From NCBI GenBank assembly GCA_964020085.1, contig OZ026600.1:29687843-29751842 (forward strand): 64,000 nt of DNA, read 5' to 3'. This DNA is from Micromussa lordhowensis (taxonomy: Eukaryota; Cnidaria; Anthozoa; Scleractinia; Lobophylliidae). Made by a program: the position numbers and the translations under genes. This document shows positions 36,242 through 50,600 of this stretch, one piece after another; the first letter of the stretch is position 1, and each line of letters opens with the position of its first letter. The notes beneath the pieces are model-generated. The model did no database searches. It was not told where the DNA came from and saw only the letters and a program-made list of their open reading frames with translations.

Positions 36242-36431
36242 AACAATTGGTTCATGCTTTAGCGTGCACTATCGAGTTATGAAGCACGCGAGAAGTTTGG
36301 AGAGCACGAAAGAAGCGCAAGAGTTGCCCGAGGCAATAGCCGAGGGCACCTCTAGCTTTTTTAGTGCTCTCCAAACTTCCCACGTGCTCCATAACTCGAT
36401 AGTGCACAGCTAAAAGCATGAACCAATTGTT
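36242..36431. mobile_element. Foldback MITE
   Basis: AACAATTGGTTCATGC at the left is inverted at the right. The arms continue for about 70 bp through GTGCACTATCGAGTTATG and AAGTTTGGAGAGCAC with a few mismatches. The loop includes GCCCGAGGCAATAGCCGAGGGC, itself a small hairpin. Confidence 0.75.
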
Positions 36432-36992
36432 TTATAACGTACATAGCCGGTGGAATTGTGTATCAAATCCGACGCGAAAAAAAGGAGAGTGAAGCGAACC
36501 GTGATTGCGCTGATGCCGAGTCTCCTTTTCCGTTGTTTTTCTCTTTTTCTGACTCATTTAAGAACTCTAGCCCAAGAGAAAAGGTCGCAAAAGTGTCTTC
36601 GTTTTCGGACTGGTGGGCCGAGTCTATGTTTGTATTCATTATTGTCGCGAAATATAATATTTTCCCCCGCGCTAACAATGGCCGATCGCGCGAAAAAACA
36701 ACAATTCTGACGAAGCGATTTGCTCACGCTGTCAGCGGGCATTATCGGGATTTTGAGCACGCTTACGTATACTGAATTTGATTGCGTGGCTCTGCTAGCT
36801 ATGTTGTAATAAGTCTATAATAGTCTGCTCGTCTGATGCTCAGTTATCATCAGCTGTTTTAAACGAAAAGTCTCATTGCTAACAAAAATTCTTGAGTGGA
36901 GGTACAAAGGGTCAAAGAACCCTGTCGAATAGGCTATTAAAATTATATCGATAAGTCAGACGGCAACTGAAGGGAAAAGAAGAGCGCACTCC

Positions 36993-37027
36993 TCCTCTCT
37001 CTCTCTCTCTCTCCCTCTCTCTCTACT
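36993..37027. repeat. (CT)n microsatellite
   Basis: A run of CT dinucleotides with one CCC interruption. Confidence 0.85.
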
Positions 37028-39620
37028 CTCGGAGAGGAACGTAGACCTGAAACGATAGAGCGGGGGAAATCGAGCCTAGGGGAAAGATTTCCGACTTCGC
37101 GCGAGGCGGGCTTCTACTTTGCAGACCAAGCTTAACTGTAATAAAACCTTAGTCGACAGAAACACTCGTCAAGCAGAAATCGTTTAATTCTCGAAAGCAC
37201 TCAATCTTATTAGGGAAGCAAAATGCTCGACTGTCTCAGTAATGGGCTCAGTCTGTGTGAGGTGTAGTACTTAATAATCCCAAGTGACAATCGTTGACCT
37301 TCCAGATCCTGTCTGCTGAGCTGGCAACTACTTACCCTTATCATGAGTAAGAATTTTTTTTTACATTTTGCTATTGTCGCCGGCCTATTTCTTTATTGTC
37401 TCGGTTTGTCTCCCCAACTGAATCTCTTACACTAGAAACCTTAGAATAACTAATCAACTCTTCATTATCGTGTTCACCAAACCGCCATCCTAAACGAGGT
37501 CAATAAAATATTTTAGTGTCTACAACAAAAACGTCCATTTTCCTGTACCGGCAGAAGGATATCTACTTCTGTTAAATTAGATTAGCAGCTAAAACCTGGG
37601 AGGCGCGTTTTGGGCTAGTCACGCGGCCCAAAGCGAGGGCTTCGACGCAAGAGGCTAAGCATGACATGGCTAGACTTGGTTGCGAGTACGGTGTTTCAGT
37701 GTAGAAAGTCCCGGTGACAGTTTTTTTCTTTCGACCAGAAACGCGCAACGGTTCACTTATCACTGAATGCAACAGTATAGAATAATTTATAGAATAGAAT
37801 AGAATAGAATAACATGATACGATAAACAAGAGATTTTTCTTTCACTTTCCTCATTTCCGTCTATTCCCAGACTCCTCTCTTCTCCTCTCGTTTCCTTTCC
37901 AGTCCTTCCATCCTTTTCCTCCCAGTTCTATCCAGTGCTCCTTTTACTTCGCTTTGCCTTCCGACTCTTTCACATCAGATCCAACTAATAATTTGCCATG
38001 CCATAGTCAGTATGAGGATGCGAGCGCCAGCTGAATCTCTTTGTCTCTGGCGGTGTGGCAAGGTCACTAATGTGTAATAAAAATCAGTCAGAATGACTCA
38101 ATCGGTTCAACAAAACCCTACTGTATGCGAGTTTTTGTTTTCTTCAGTCTCAAATTTAATTAATTCATTTGTAATTACATTCTTGAAAGATAAGTTGTGA
38201 ATGTGTTATTGCGAGGAAAAAATAAGAGCTGGCATAAAAGGACAAAAGTAACAAACTTCAATTGCTCGGTCAGAAACTCTAAACTGACGATTGTCTCATC
38301 TATTCCGGACCGTCCCTGTTGATGTTCAGCTTTTCGATGAATTAGCTTGCAAAACAATATTTTCAACCCGCCTTTCAATCGATTGCTTATATCGCGCCTG
38401 ATCTCGTTACCAGAATCATTTTACCTGGCCTCCTTCCCGAGGTCTCATTCTCTCCTCGAAAAAAGTGGGTGGTCAAGTCTGCCACGATTCAGTCGATCAA
38501 TTGTTCGACTCCATATATTTTTGCTGAGTGCCCAAATATACAGTGCGAATCAATATTAATTCATTCTTCTTGTTTCGTGCTGCTCTAGCTGTCATAAATT
38601 GCCCGCTAAATCGATTAAATTGTCTGTCGTGATGCGCTGGTTAAAACTCCGACTGCGTACATTGTGCGGCGCAAATGGCGGCAATCTCGCGCGCCGCCCT
38701 CGCAACAACACGCACACTCGCGGCTGCGAGGAAAAACCTTATTTCCCGCTGGCTGCATATTGTGTAAGATCATTAGTTTCGCAATTATTTACGACTTAAT
38801 TTTGTGAATCAAACCCTTGCTGGGTGTCGGCACAAACTAGCGTTTCTTTTACAGGAAATTCACCGGATATGAACAATGTGACCTTGATGTTCTCAAATCA
38901 ACACCGCACATCTTGCTTGTGTGTATTACTGTCAAAAGCGGATTCAAATGGATTATAAACATGTTTACTTTCTGCTCGGAAACGTTCCGTTCCAGTGTTC
39001 CAGTCTCTCCTATTCCTCTTCAAGAGAGTTTATGTCACCGCGACTGAAATCTTCTTTAGATTATCCGATAATTTTGAAATCCATGGTGAAGAAGCAGACG
39101 TTTTCCGATTTGAGAAAAGCAACCGGAAATTCGAAGACTGTGAAATAGAAACTAGCAAACAGAAGCAGTTCCATGTTTAGTATCATGGAATTCACACCCA
39201 AAATTCACGCAACCTTCATCTTTCACCTTTTTCGAATCGCCGGGCGTTTCGATATACCATTCACCCGAAGCAAAGCAACACGAAAGTTTGAATTAATACG
39301 GATAATTTTCCTCACGCTACGTAATCCCTTCTAATCCATGTTACTTGCGACGGGAGCAGCGAATTTTCGCGACAAAGTAAATTTTCAATTGTCTCCTTTG
39401 ACTAACTCCGACTTCATATTTCTAAGCAAGCGTCAATGGACTAATGAGTCTTGGTTTGTTTGTGTCATGTCACCTTTGATTATGTTCAAACAATGCCCCA
39501 CCCCGGGTGCATTCAACGCACGCATAATCGATCCAGTGTTCATTTACACAATTGCCTCGCGCGCTTTTCGGACGTCGATACGCTTGGCGCTTGAAGGGAC
39601 AGTTGGGAATCGTACGGAAC

Positions 39621-42600
39621 ATGAAAATCATGCTTGCTGTCTGTGCTCTTCTGCAGTTGTTCGTATTTGTGAGCTGTGTGAGTCTGGAGGACTTTTTTCC
39701 CTTTGGTGAGGCGGCCGGTGATGTGAAATCTCCACGCGAAAAGCATGTGTTTGGTAAAGTGTTTAACCTCTACAGCACGTACTCTTTTTTCAACAAGGGC
39801 TTCAACGACCTACAAGTAAGCGAGTTTTCTAGGTTTTATTTGCGATGATCACTATTTAGTGCACTATATTAGAGTCGTTTATGGATTAGGCCATGTTTCA
39901 TTTTATCTGATGCTGTGGAATTTTTTACGAGCTATTGAAGCAACACCCTGGTAATGTATTTTGTGGCCCTCGTATGTTTGTTTTCTTGTTGATCATTCAT
40001 TCAGCTCAGTAAACCTAATCTGTAGGCAATTGTCTCGAAATAATGTGTCGCTTGATTCTTTTGAATTGGAGTCAAAGTCGGTTGTATTTGCAGCAAAATC
40101 CATTAGAGAAACGAGTCTTTTTGCGCTAATGATTCGTAAAGAACTGTTTTGTGTTAAAGATTGCTGTAATACGGCTCTCCTTTCCTTTGACAAGCCGTCA
40201 ATTCTTTTGAGTGCAAATCAAACATGATGGCCGATTGCTATCGAGACCTTTTACTTTTACTACCATTTTTGCCCCTTAAAAAGTATAATAGCACAGGGTC
40301 AAGACCTGTCGAAGAGTTTGTCATTTTAAGTCACGCAGACATCCGCAATGCCAGTTAGCAAAATTTCGCAACCAATGTCTAGTTGATAACCCACTGCATT
40401 AACTTTATCTTTACGTAGTAATTCACAGCGATTCAATTGCATTCCAACAGGCTGGCGTTTATACAAACGTGTGTTGATAAACAATTGAGAACATCGATGT
40501 TTAAATTCCAGGCTGGCAGATTATTGACAGTTTTGAGGTTATCTCTACAAGGCAACTTTTTATCTCGGAAAAACGCGGGAGGCCTTTAATTTCCTGATCG
40601 TAAACTTGCGCAGACACTGAGTATTGAAGTGGCCTTTTCTGTGTTCGTGGGTGGCCTGTTTTTGGCGGCAAAATGGACCTTTCACAGGCCGATTTGTTTG
40701 AGTTGTCGTGCGATGGAAAAACATTACGTTATTTTTGACACTATAATGGCCGCAGCGGTTTTTTCTTTTTTATATAAAACTGGAACGTCCTGGCGGGAAT
40801 GGGGTCTCTTTATCAGCGTTGACAATCAAAGGCGATTGAACCGGCGAATCGCAAGAGCAGTTTACTTGTCAAACTCAAAGGGACTTATGTGTTCCTTCTT
40901 GCTCTCTCTTTCTCTCTCTCTCGGAAGCAGCTAAATCTTAGCTTCATTACTAGCAAAAACAATCAGATTTGTTTGAGTTTGTTCTCAAGCAGCCTTCAAG
41001 GTAAAACGTATGAAACTGCATGGAGATTAAAGAAACATGCCAATGTCGTTTTTTTTTTGGTGAAAATCCATTTAGAGCGTAAAGTATGTTCTTTTATCTT
41101 CGCAAAATATGCAAAGGATGTCAAGACGGTCACGGAGGGCATGAATAGTTTATTTTGTTTATTTTCCTAATCAATTGACCTGAAATATTTTCCCTTCAAA
41201 AAATGTCATGAGTCAAGACTTTCGTATGATGTTGTAATCCGGTAAATTTGAGCCGGTTACAAAGCTCCTTACCCAGGCTTTTTTTCCGCTGTGCTGTTTG
41301 CTTTCTCCTTCGGCGGCTCCTTCATCAAAGGTCTAGGGTAAAAGTGGGCGACCTCAAAAAAAAAAAAAAAAAAAAAAAAGCGGAAATCTGGATATTAAAC
41401 CGGGATTTCGCCTGCTTTCTAAACCTTTAAAAACCGATTCTGTTGTAGTCAAGACACTCAACTAATTGTTTACTAAACGTCGGACCGTTTTAGTAATATT
41501 TGTTTTCAATCATACACTTTGTTCAGGGCCTAGTGTTGATCGAGGTACATAACGTTAACACCCGAGTTTCATATTTCATCTTTCCGCTGTTGTTTTCGAC
41601 TGATTTCCACTGCCAGCATTCCTTCAGTCCATTTGAACACGATCTAACCCGCACAGTTAGCGGTTTTGTTTGTTTATTGATCTCTAAAATTGCATGAGCA
41701 TCCATTATAATTAAAAGCTAAGGGGTTCTTTTGCCTGACTGAAACAGTCATACATTGGGTAATGCAAAATATCCTCAGAGAAATGATGAGGACAATGACG
41801 CAGGAATAAAACTTGTTTCGGCCGTTCGGAACGTGAAGATGGCAAAGTAAAAAGGGAATTAGAATTGTGTTTGGCATGGAAATTTCGAATGTTTCTTTTC
41901 CTGGTTTCGGAAGGACCAGTTACCACCCGTAATAAACGTAACTCCTCTTGTCGGTCACGTGACGATCAGCATTTCTCTATTACTGTTCGTCCCCGCTGAA
42001 TTCCGGGAACTTGAAGGTTAATGCAACCATTTGGGTACAAACATGAATTCCATGTATTTATTTGCTTTCTTCATAGGTACATGCTGACGGAATTATCACT
42101 CTCGGAAAACAAAGTTTCTCCCAGGCCACACTACGTCACAGGAAATTTCCATTTCCGCCCAATGTCCCATCCATAGCAGTGTTCTACGCACCCATTGAAG
42201 TGAAAGACACCAGTGAAGTATTTTACAGAGAAACTAGAAATAGGAGCATCGTCAAGAAAGCAACGGACCAAGTTCGAGCAAGTTTCATCAGAGAGAAAGA
42301 TTTCCTCGCCTCGAGTGTATTCATCGCTACGTGGAAGAATGTGGCTCATGCAGATGGCAGATTTCCAAACAAGGTAAAATGACGTTGCAAACACTACCAG
42401 CAAACGAGCAGGTTATTTAGTGGGGCCGGCGAGGAGGGTGCGAGTGGGTCGGTTCGGTCAGGTGATAGACTAGTAATTGAGGCCGATGGCTGAAACAATT
42501 ACCACGTCATAAAAATCGAGAGGGAAGAATAAAATTGTTTTAGTATAATTCTAACTGAAATTTTCTTCAAATAACCTTTTCTCAATAGACCTTTTTACCG

Positions 42601-44680
42601 ATACGGCGGCCATCTTGAATTCTATTGTTTTGACTGAGAAATTATGGGCTGCCGAGGGGGTAATCGCTGGAAAATTTATCGTATACACAGCTTTCAGGAT
42701 AAATTTTTACTGCTTGTCTCTCATATTCCATAACAAATATTACAAGCGTTACATCTTTCCGTCACGATATTTGGCAGTTGTTCCTATGGTTATCGAAAAA
42801 TTATCGAAAAGTTATCACGCCACAGTATTCTTTTTAATTACTTCTCATCTGCCCCCTGGGCATCCCATAATTTCCTCGGAATTCAAGATGGCCGCCGTAT
42901 CGGTAAAAAGGTCTATTATTACTCTATGTATCATTCTCTATGTAGTCATTAAACTTATCGCTTATTTGGACTAACTTGTCACTTGAAATTTGCAGCTGCG
43001 TACGCGCTCATCAGTTTTCTTCAAAATTTCATAATTTTTTAAAATTCAAGAGACTATAAATATCCTTCTTTTTGGCCTCGCAGGAATTTAATAATCCATT
43101 TGCATTAAAATATTCCTCCAAAACTTTGGCAAGACGAAAAAGAGAAGCCATTTCGTACTTATGGCTGATAGTGTACGAATTGCTTAGCCAATCACATTCG
43201 GAATTTGCATTAGTATAGCCGAAGAATTCTACTAATTTTAAAGTCAGCTTAATGAAGGAAAAAAGTGATCACATGTAGATACGTGTCAGATAGGCAATGT
43301 TTCAAAATCCCGTAGTTTGCGTCAAAAACCAAGTAGCACTCAGGGTATTGTTTGCAGAAAATTTTGTGCCGAAAGGAGAGAGCAAAATTATGATTTCCTG
43401 TTTCTTTTTCACCAACAGTTCTGCTGGCTAAGCAACATATACCACCTGTTTTATCCTTTGTGTGAACTTCCTGGAATCACATTTATTGGGGTGAACTTGG
43501 CGATATATTGCCCGTTAACCTTTCCCTAACCTGTTACGGCAAATGTATAATAACTTTCGAAAAGAAGCGGAAAATTGTCGGAGCAGGTGATGTGATTCGG
43601 TTTGTAATACATAGGGTCAGGAGCCCATGGGCTCCTGCTAAGGTAGTTCCAACATAAAACCTCATAGTTTTTTTTGTTGTTGTTGCTGTTGTTTTTTTTT
43701 TGTTTTCTAAACTAGAATCAAACCTCTGGACATACATGTACTTAAATAGTGTTCTTTCATTTCCCTAGACGAACACGTTCCAGGTTGTCCTTATAACAGA
43801 CAACAAGAACACATTCAGTCTGTTCAACTATAAACACGATGGATTGCAGTGGATCAAAGGTTATCATGTGCGATACCAGGGTAGGAGATTATACGATGCA
43901 CATGTTGGCTTCAGCGCTGGGGATCAAGTGAGGTACAGTAACGGTGTCTAAAGGGAGTTAGAAATCCTTCTCTGGTATTGGCGATTGTTGTACCAAATTT
44001 TGCGAATGCTAGCGTGACTTAAGTAATATCTCTAAACACGGGGCCTCGTGTTTGAAAACGTACTTTTATTTCTACAGTCCACCGTCCACACCGTCCCAAC
44101 TAATCCCTCACGAAAACGGAGCTTTTCTTAAACACTCTTCAAACCGGAGAGACGGACGGAAAACATTTTGAATACGGAGCCATTCGAAAACTATGACATC
44201 AAGATAATGATGTGATTTCCCTTCCGGAGTTTTATCCAAAATGGCCGGTTATTATTAATGTTGTCTTTTCAAAGTTCGTCGCCGTACTGTGGACGTAAAA
44301 TTTTTGACGGGTTTTCAGAGTAAAAACTCAGTTTAAAAATTTATCTGGCGTGGTTTGAACGGGCCCCAGGCTTCATGAACTGAACTGCAAGAATGTCATG
44401 TCCAAGAGGTCCCTGATGAACTACTGATTACACGTCAAAAAAGCAGGAACTTCATCTAATGGTGGATGTATCTATGATATACGTTTTTCTAGATCGTATT
44501 TGTTACCCGGGTCAGGAACCAAAGATGTCAAGTTGCTGACTGAGAGGTCTAATGTACAACATTCGGGACAATGGATGTTCAAGATTGGATGGCCAAATAT
44601 GGGAGGTTTAAACGTAGAGGCCGCAGACAGTTACTTCCAAAAGGATTCCGACAAAGCGCCATTCTTCATAGTAGAACAAT
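39621..44680 (+). CDS. Nidogen-like gene: signal peptide and NIDO domain (exons 1-4)
   Basis: Exon 1 gives the signal peptide and [13 protein letters not shown], matching the start of a NIDO domain. Exon 2 gives ADGIITLG, the [12 protein letters not shown] strand, VFYRET and [11 protein letters not shown]. Exon 3 gives [20 protein letters not shown] and VGFSAGD. Exon 4 gives SYLLPGSGT and [13 protein letters not shown], the end of the domain. These follow the NIDO block order without gaps. Introns 1 and 2 are phase 0, intron 3 is phase 2, and intron 4 is phase 1. Intron 1 (2.3 kb) contains nothing recognisable. Intron 2 carries a MITE at 42585-42916, and intron 3 carries the dispersed repeat seen also at 8876-9720. 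Confidence 0.88.
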
Positions 44681-47600
44681 GTGAGTGCTATGGGCAGTCT
44701 AAATTACAGTGAGTGCAGTACTGACAGTAAGAGATCGTATGTCTGCTTAGAATACCCATCTACAGCTATGAACTCCGGAAGCAAACATCTGGTATGGATT
44801 GTACATGTGAAGCTGAAAGATATGTTTACATAACTTTTAGGACGAACGCAGTTCAAGTTGGTTTAAAATTCTGTGTAGTGTTAATTCAGAGTGTATACAC
44901 ACTCAGTGATCTTGGTGTTCCAAGCAGTCTGATTGGCTCGCTATCTCTGGCTAATGAGCATTGTTAAAAACTGGATCATTGCATAATGTATAATGAGTTT
45001 TCATTGGCTTAGCCATCATAGCTTATGAATCATTATACCATGTTCTACAAATATGGTCAGCGTTCGTGTGATTTTTTTGTGCGGTTTTATTTTCATTTCA
45101 GTTAAGTTTTTTCTACATTTTTATAGTTTGTTTAGTTTTCTATATGATTGATCATCAGAGCGCCGATCAATCATGTTTCCATATCTTTCTCCGCAGTTAA
45201 AATGTATGATCTTTCATATATTCACTTGTATCTACGGGTATATTACGAACTCACAAACTCTTGTAGAGTTTGGTGGTGTTTGCCTAACAGTTGACCATTT
45301 ATACAAGCTTAGTAAGGAGGGCTTGTGCTGGCTTAATAGGCCACAATAATTCTCGAATTCTTAATACCTTCTAAATCTAACGCGCGAACCATAAAATCAC
45401 TCTTACTATAAACTATAACACTGACAGAAACTCTGGCTCCTTCTTGTTTCAGATTTTGAGGGTTGTTTCGAAGTGCACGCGTATCTTTCTTTTTCCAACG
45501 GAAGTCAAATTTGGCAGGACGTGAGCATTCGTTCGTGCATGATTCTGTGCCATCAGAGAAATCATAAGTACGCTGCTCTCCACAATGGTAACGAATGCGC
45601 CTGCCTGAGTGACCAGGAGGTTTTGAGGCTAGAAAAATTACCAGCTGAAGCATGCGACGTTCCGTGCAGTGTAAATGACGAGGAGCGTTGCGGTGGGAAG
45701 ACCGCTGCGTCAATATTTTTGGCCGTTGCTAGATCAATCTTAGTCGCTGACGAAAGGGCAACAGGACTGAACGGTGAGAGTAGCGAACTACTTCCGACAC
45801 TCAGGTGTAATCGCTCTTCTGTACATTGCATTTAACTTAGTAAAATTACCGTATGACAGAACTGCTAAAAAGCGGCTTTATTTGAATGGTCACATAATTA
45901 TTATGGTTTCATCTTCCGGCGTAGGAGTTACCTTTACATTGATTCACGTTTCGTCTTTTCCTCAGATGCCGATGAATGTGACAACGGTGTAGCCAAGTGC
46001 CATTCAAACGCGTTATGCAAGAATACTGCTCCAGGTTACTGCTGCGAATGCACAAATGGTTACTATGGGAACGGAGTCGACTGTGTCAAGGAAAGTAAGA
46101 TAATTGTTTGCTTCATAACTGAGAAGTACAGAGCAAAAGATTAACCTACACGTATTGCACGTTGTACCCTAACACTGATACAGCTATAGTTTGTTGTATC
46201 TCTGATATTAAGTGAGAGACAAATTGCCTCCAGTAAATTGGAAACAACAAGACACATGGAAAGAGCATATTAAAATAAACATGTTTAATGGGGTCTTGTT
46301 TTTTTTTTTAACTCCTTATGTCTCGAAAAATGCACCGAAACTGAGCTGAGCACGTGTCCGGCCACCTTAAATAAAAGAAAACTTGAATGAAATCAACCCT
46401 AATATAAAGAACACCGTTTGCACCGATCTTCATCGATATCTTTACTAAGCTTGTGTTTAAAACACCAAATGGCGAAATGACACTACAGGGAGGAGTCAAT
46501 GTGGGATACGGGTATCTGTAAGGGTTAACCCTTGCAATTATTGAGAGGTTAACCACTGTTGAGTCAGTTATGGTTAGGCTAACCTGAGCGCTATTAAGGA
46601 TACCGGTTACCGGAGCGGTATTTAGTCTAATCGTAGCGCCAAACACGTCTCTTTACTAACTCCAATTTTTTCATCCTTCATTTCGTCCAGGAGACGTCAT
46701 TCGTTTCCTCGGCAAGTTTTCCGGCAAACTTAACGGTGTAGGCGTCCACGATCTTCGTCTGGATTTAATTGCCATGTCAAGAGATGGCCGTGTTTACGTC
46801 GTAATAAGAAGACCACCGATTGCTCTGGCGCACTCTCTGAAGATCCTCACTCCGTTCGCTAATGCTGTTGGTTGGATGCACGGTGTAAGCAAAGACAAGG
46901 ATGTTCCCAATGGGTTTAGTGTAGTAGGGACAAGTTTGACAAGAAACATGGTGGTTTCGTTTGACTCAGGTAACTTTGTTCAGTTAAATTGTATTTTAAA
47001 CAGTTGTTTCAGGCAGCACTGAAACAAGTACCACAAAGTGAAAGCAAAATCTTACAACACAGGTGCCTTACAACTGCCTTTAAATGAAACCATTTTATTC
47101 CTTTGTGATAAATAGGCGAGGAACTACGTTTGAAACAGAAGTTCAAGGGTAAAGATGCCAGTGGCCGTTACATTTCTGTAGAAACTACGATAAACGGAAC
47201 GATGCCGGACATCAGCCCTAACTCCGATGTCAGAATGGACCCTTTTAAGGAAGTGTATCGACGTGAGGATCGGGGAAAAGTAGAATCTGAAGGGACAGTA
47301 ACATTTCAAGTTGATGGTGAAGCTAACGGATTCTCGGTCTTACAGACTATTGAGTATGACGAACTGAGAGGGTGCGATGACAGTTTCTACAGCTTTGATG
47401 TGGAATCTAGGGTGCTGTTAACCAAATATGACCCAAGGCAGAGATACGCGTCAGTGGCGATCCAGTCTTATATCGTCAACGCCTCTACACCAGACAGTAC
47501 GTATAGTTCAGTTTATTTGAAGACCTACAGATCGTGCAATAATAGAAATTGATAGTTTGGGCTTTGTTTAAAATTTATGTATAACTTAACATATAGAACA

Positions 47601-50600
47601 AAAATCAGGTGTAGAGCGGTTTTGTGAATTAGTTTGCAAAATCCAATCTTCGCCATTCTATTGTTTTGCATTCTCGCGGGGATAGAAGCTGGCAAGACCA
47701 ATATTTGTTTTACTTTTCTCAGCCCAAGGTCAGCAAGGTAATGGTAGCCCCTGCGGACCCCAGAAAGTCACTTGTCACGCACAGGCAAGCTGCGTGAATG
47801 ACCAGGCATTGGAAGAATGTCGCTGCAAAGCCGGTTACCAAGGAGACGGTACCAAATGTGAAGGTGTGTACTTTGATCTTTCTATTAGTAGTTTTTTAAG
47901 CTAAAAACGTGTCAAATACTCTTATGACATTTTTAAACAGAGTTTCGGGTTGAGAAATGTGTGAAATTTCTTAATTAGCCATGAGTTGAACTTAAAATTC
48001 AGTGATCCCACCATATAGTTCTTATCTCTCGTTAGGCGTGGTCAATTTAAGCTAGGGAGATTCCAATGAAAAAGGAACAATTGATATACAGGGGTCTTTA
48101 ATAGCTGACAAAATATTGGATTAGTATTAATACCGTGTATAAAATCCCCCTCCTCATATTAATGTTGGTGATGATAACGGTGACTTATGTTCTTCTCATG
48201 ACTTTGCAAGATATCTGTATATTTTTTTTTTGTCTAGATGTGGATGAATGTAGATTGGATGTGGCGGGCTGCAGCTCTTCTGCCGACTGTATTAACACCG
48301 TGGGATCATTCTCGTGCAAATGTCGCAGCGGTTTCACTGGCGATGGTTTCACTTGTAAAAAAGGTATAAATTCCTTTGCGTTGCAGTCGGTCTTTTCCGT
48401 CTGACAGGATATGGGCTCACTTATGCAAGGTCGAACTGCTCAGGCAAATGCCATAGCAAAGATACGACTTAATTAATATTGCCGGGATTACAGCGGTTAA
48501 TTCCCCTGCCGTTTCGGGACTCGGCAAAGTTACTCATACCGCCGAACTAGACCAATCGGCCCACGGATTCAGGCCTTAAGTAAGCAAGTCGCGAGACACT
48601 GCAAAAGCATTCAATAGTACACCTTAAAAGATAGGAGAGAAAACAAAACAAGAGATTGATTGCTGATTGTGCGTCTCTAAAATTAGCAACGAATGGGATT
48701 TTTAACTCGTCAATATAATTATTTAAGTGGGCGTTACTTACTTATACCAATGTTAACTTTCGAAAACGGCGGAGGGAGGAAATCTGTTGCCCGTTTGTCT
48801 CCGAAATGTACGGCGCATGCGTATTATAATAGCCTTCAGAGATATCCCACATGGAAGGCATCGCTGATCACAATCACTATATATACTTAACGCAAACACA
48901 AGTTAAAGTGCCACTATGATCAAATTTTTACCCCTTGATTTTTTTGGTTAATCACATAGAATTATACGAAAGATTAAAAATGCTGTTTACCGTTTACAAA
49001 TATCTGCATTGGTTCAGGAGATATTTAAGTTTGAAATATGAGTAAAATATGCAAATGAGATTACTGATGACGTCATACACTCAACCAAATATTACATGAG
49101 GTATATCAATAGCGCTGTCTCGGTCAATTTGCAGCAGAAACCATTGAAACTTGGTAGCCAAATAGTTCTAAATGCAACACATCCACAGCTATAACAATTT
49201 CCGTCCCCATGGCAACCCACTCTTTTCCAGTCCCTCTAGCCTGATATCTATATTTTAGTGATTTTAAGCTTGGAGAACATTACACAAGGCTATGAACTCA
49301 ACCTAATGTGTTTATATGCTTGCTGGATTATGCAGATGAGGCACTATTAGCAAATATCAATATAGAACCCTAAAAGTGGTCAGAAATGTCTTTAATATTG
49401 TGGAGGTCTGGAACCTAGTATGTTGCCATGGTAACAAAATTGTTAAGCTCATATTGCGGAGCACCACTAGTAGAATCTTACTGTAGAAATTCAAACATTT
49501 ATCATACAAATTAACTGAGATATCCTTGTTTATCATATTTGATCAAAATGCGGTTGAGTGTATGACGTCATCACTTGGCTAATTTGCATATTTGAAAAAC
49601 TTGAAAATCTCTGGAACGAAAAGAGATATTTGAAAACAGTAAACAGCATTTTTACTCTTGTATAGACTACTTGTTTATGTCTTAAAATGGCTCGGATTTG
49701 AAGGATGCGATTTTCGTCATAGTGGCACTTTAAGTCGAGGTCCGGATTTGGAGAGGGTTATTTACTGCCTTATATGAGTTGATCCTTTTCCCCTCCTCGC
49801 CCTTTGACCTCATCTTTTCATTTTTTTACGAGTTCGAAAAGCCTCGGTAAACCTCTCTAGTAAAGTTGTTCATTAGTAACAACTGCGAGATAGAAGTTCT
49901 TCTCACGATACGTCCACTTAATTGATTACTCGGTAATTAATTCTTTGTTTTGTTTTCCTTTGTAAGCAGGCGAATCAGCTCACATTATTTGAATTTGCTT
50001 CCATAGTAACCGAACTACAGTGTCCTAACAAGTGTGACCCGGACGCTAAGTGCGTTCAATATTTAGGAGGCTGGCGGTGTGTGTGTAATGCGGGATTTAA
50101 GGGCAATGGAATCACTTGTCAACGTAAGTTCGGTATATTATTTCTTATTATCGCCAAGTGTTCTTAACTTTTGTTGGAAGTAAAAGTTTAAAACTTTGTT
50201 TTACTTAAAATCGTGTAACGTACTAACGTCTTCAGAACGATTTCAAATTGACATGTTTTGCTTTCAACGATCGTCAGAAATTTGAAGCCGTTCAAGTTGA
50301 ATCAGTAGAAATCGTTCCCGAACCCGTCAGGCACAGTAGAGATATAATAGATATCTTACTAACCGAGTTATCGGTTTGTACTGTAAATTACGGATCCGAA
50401 GCTCTTGGGCCATAAATCGAAGGGGAAAAACGAGGATCCATAACTTACAGTACGGACAGAGAACTCGGTTAGCAAGAGGTACGTATCTCGTATTCTCGTT
50501 GTGTAACTTTAGATATATAGGTATCTACAGTTTTGTGAGTCAGTTCTGTTAATGAAATCTCTTATAAATTGACAACAGTAACAGACGACTTCGCAGAGTT

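Larger units (their letters stand above)
35213..39620. other. Intergenic region before the nidogen-like gene
   Basis: Holds a foldback MITE (36242-36431), a CT microsatellite (about 36993-37027) and an ATAGA tandem (about 37777-37812). No exon with splice support was found. Open frames at 36450-36775 and 39338-39709 show no domain. No clear TATA box was seen before 39621. Confidence 0.5.

Noticed and set aside
36450..36775. Overlapping frames of 86 and 105 codons
   Set aside because: Adjacent to a foldback MITE, overlapping on both strands, with no domain or splice sites.
39338..39709. 123-codon plus-strand frame overlapping the nidogen-like start
   Set aside because: Different frame from exon 1, no signal peptide or domain. 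Exon 1 has both a signal peptide and NIDO continuity.
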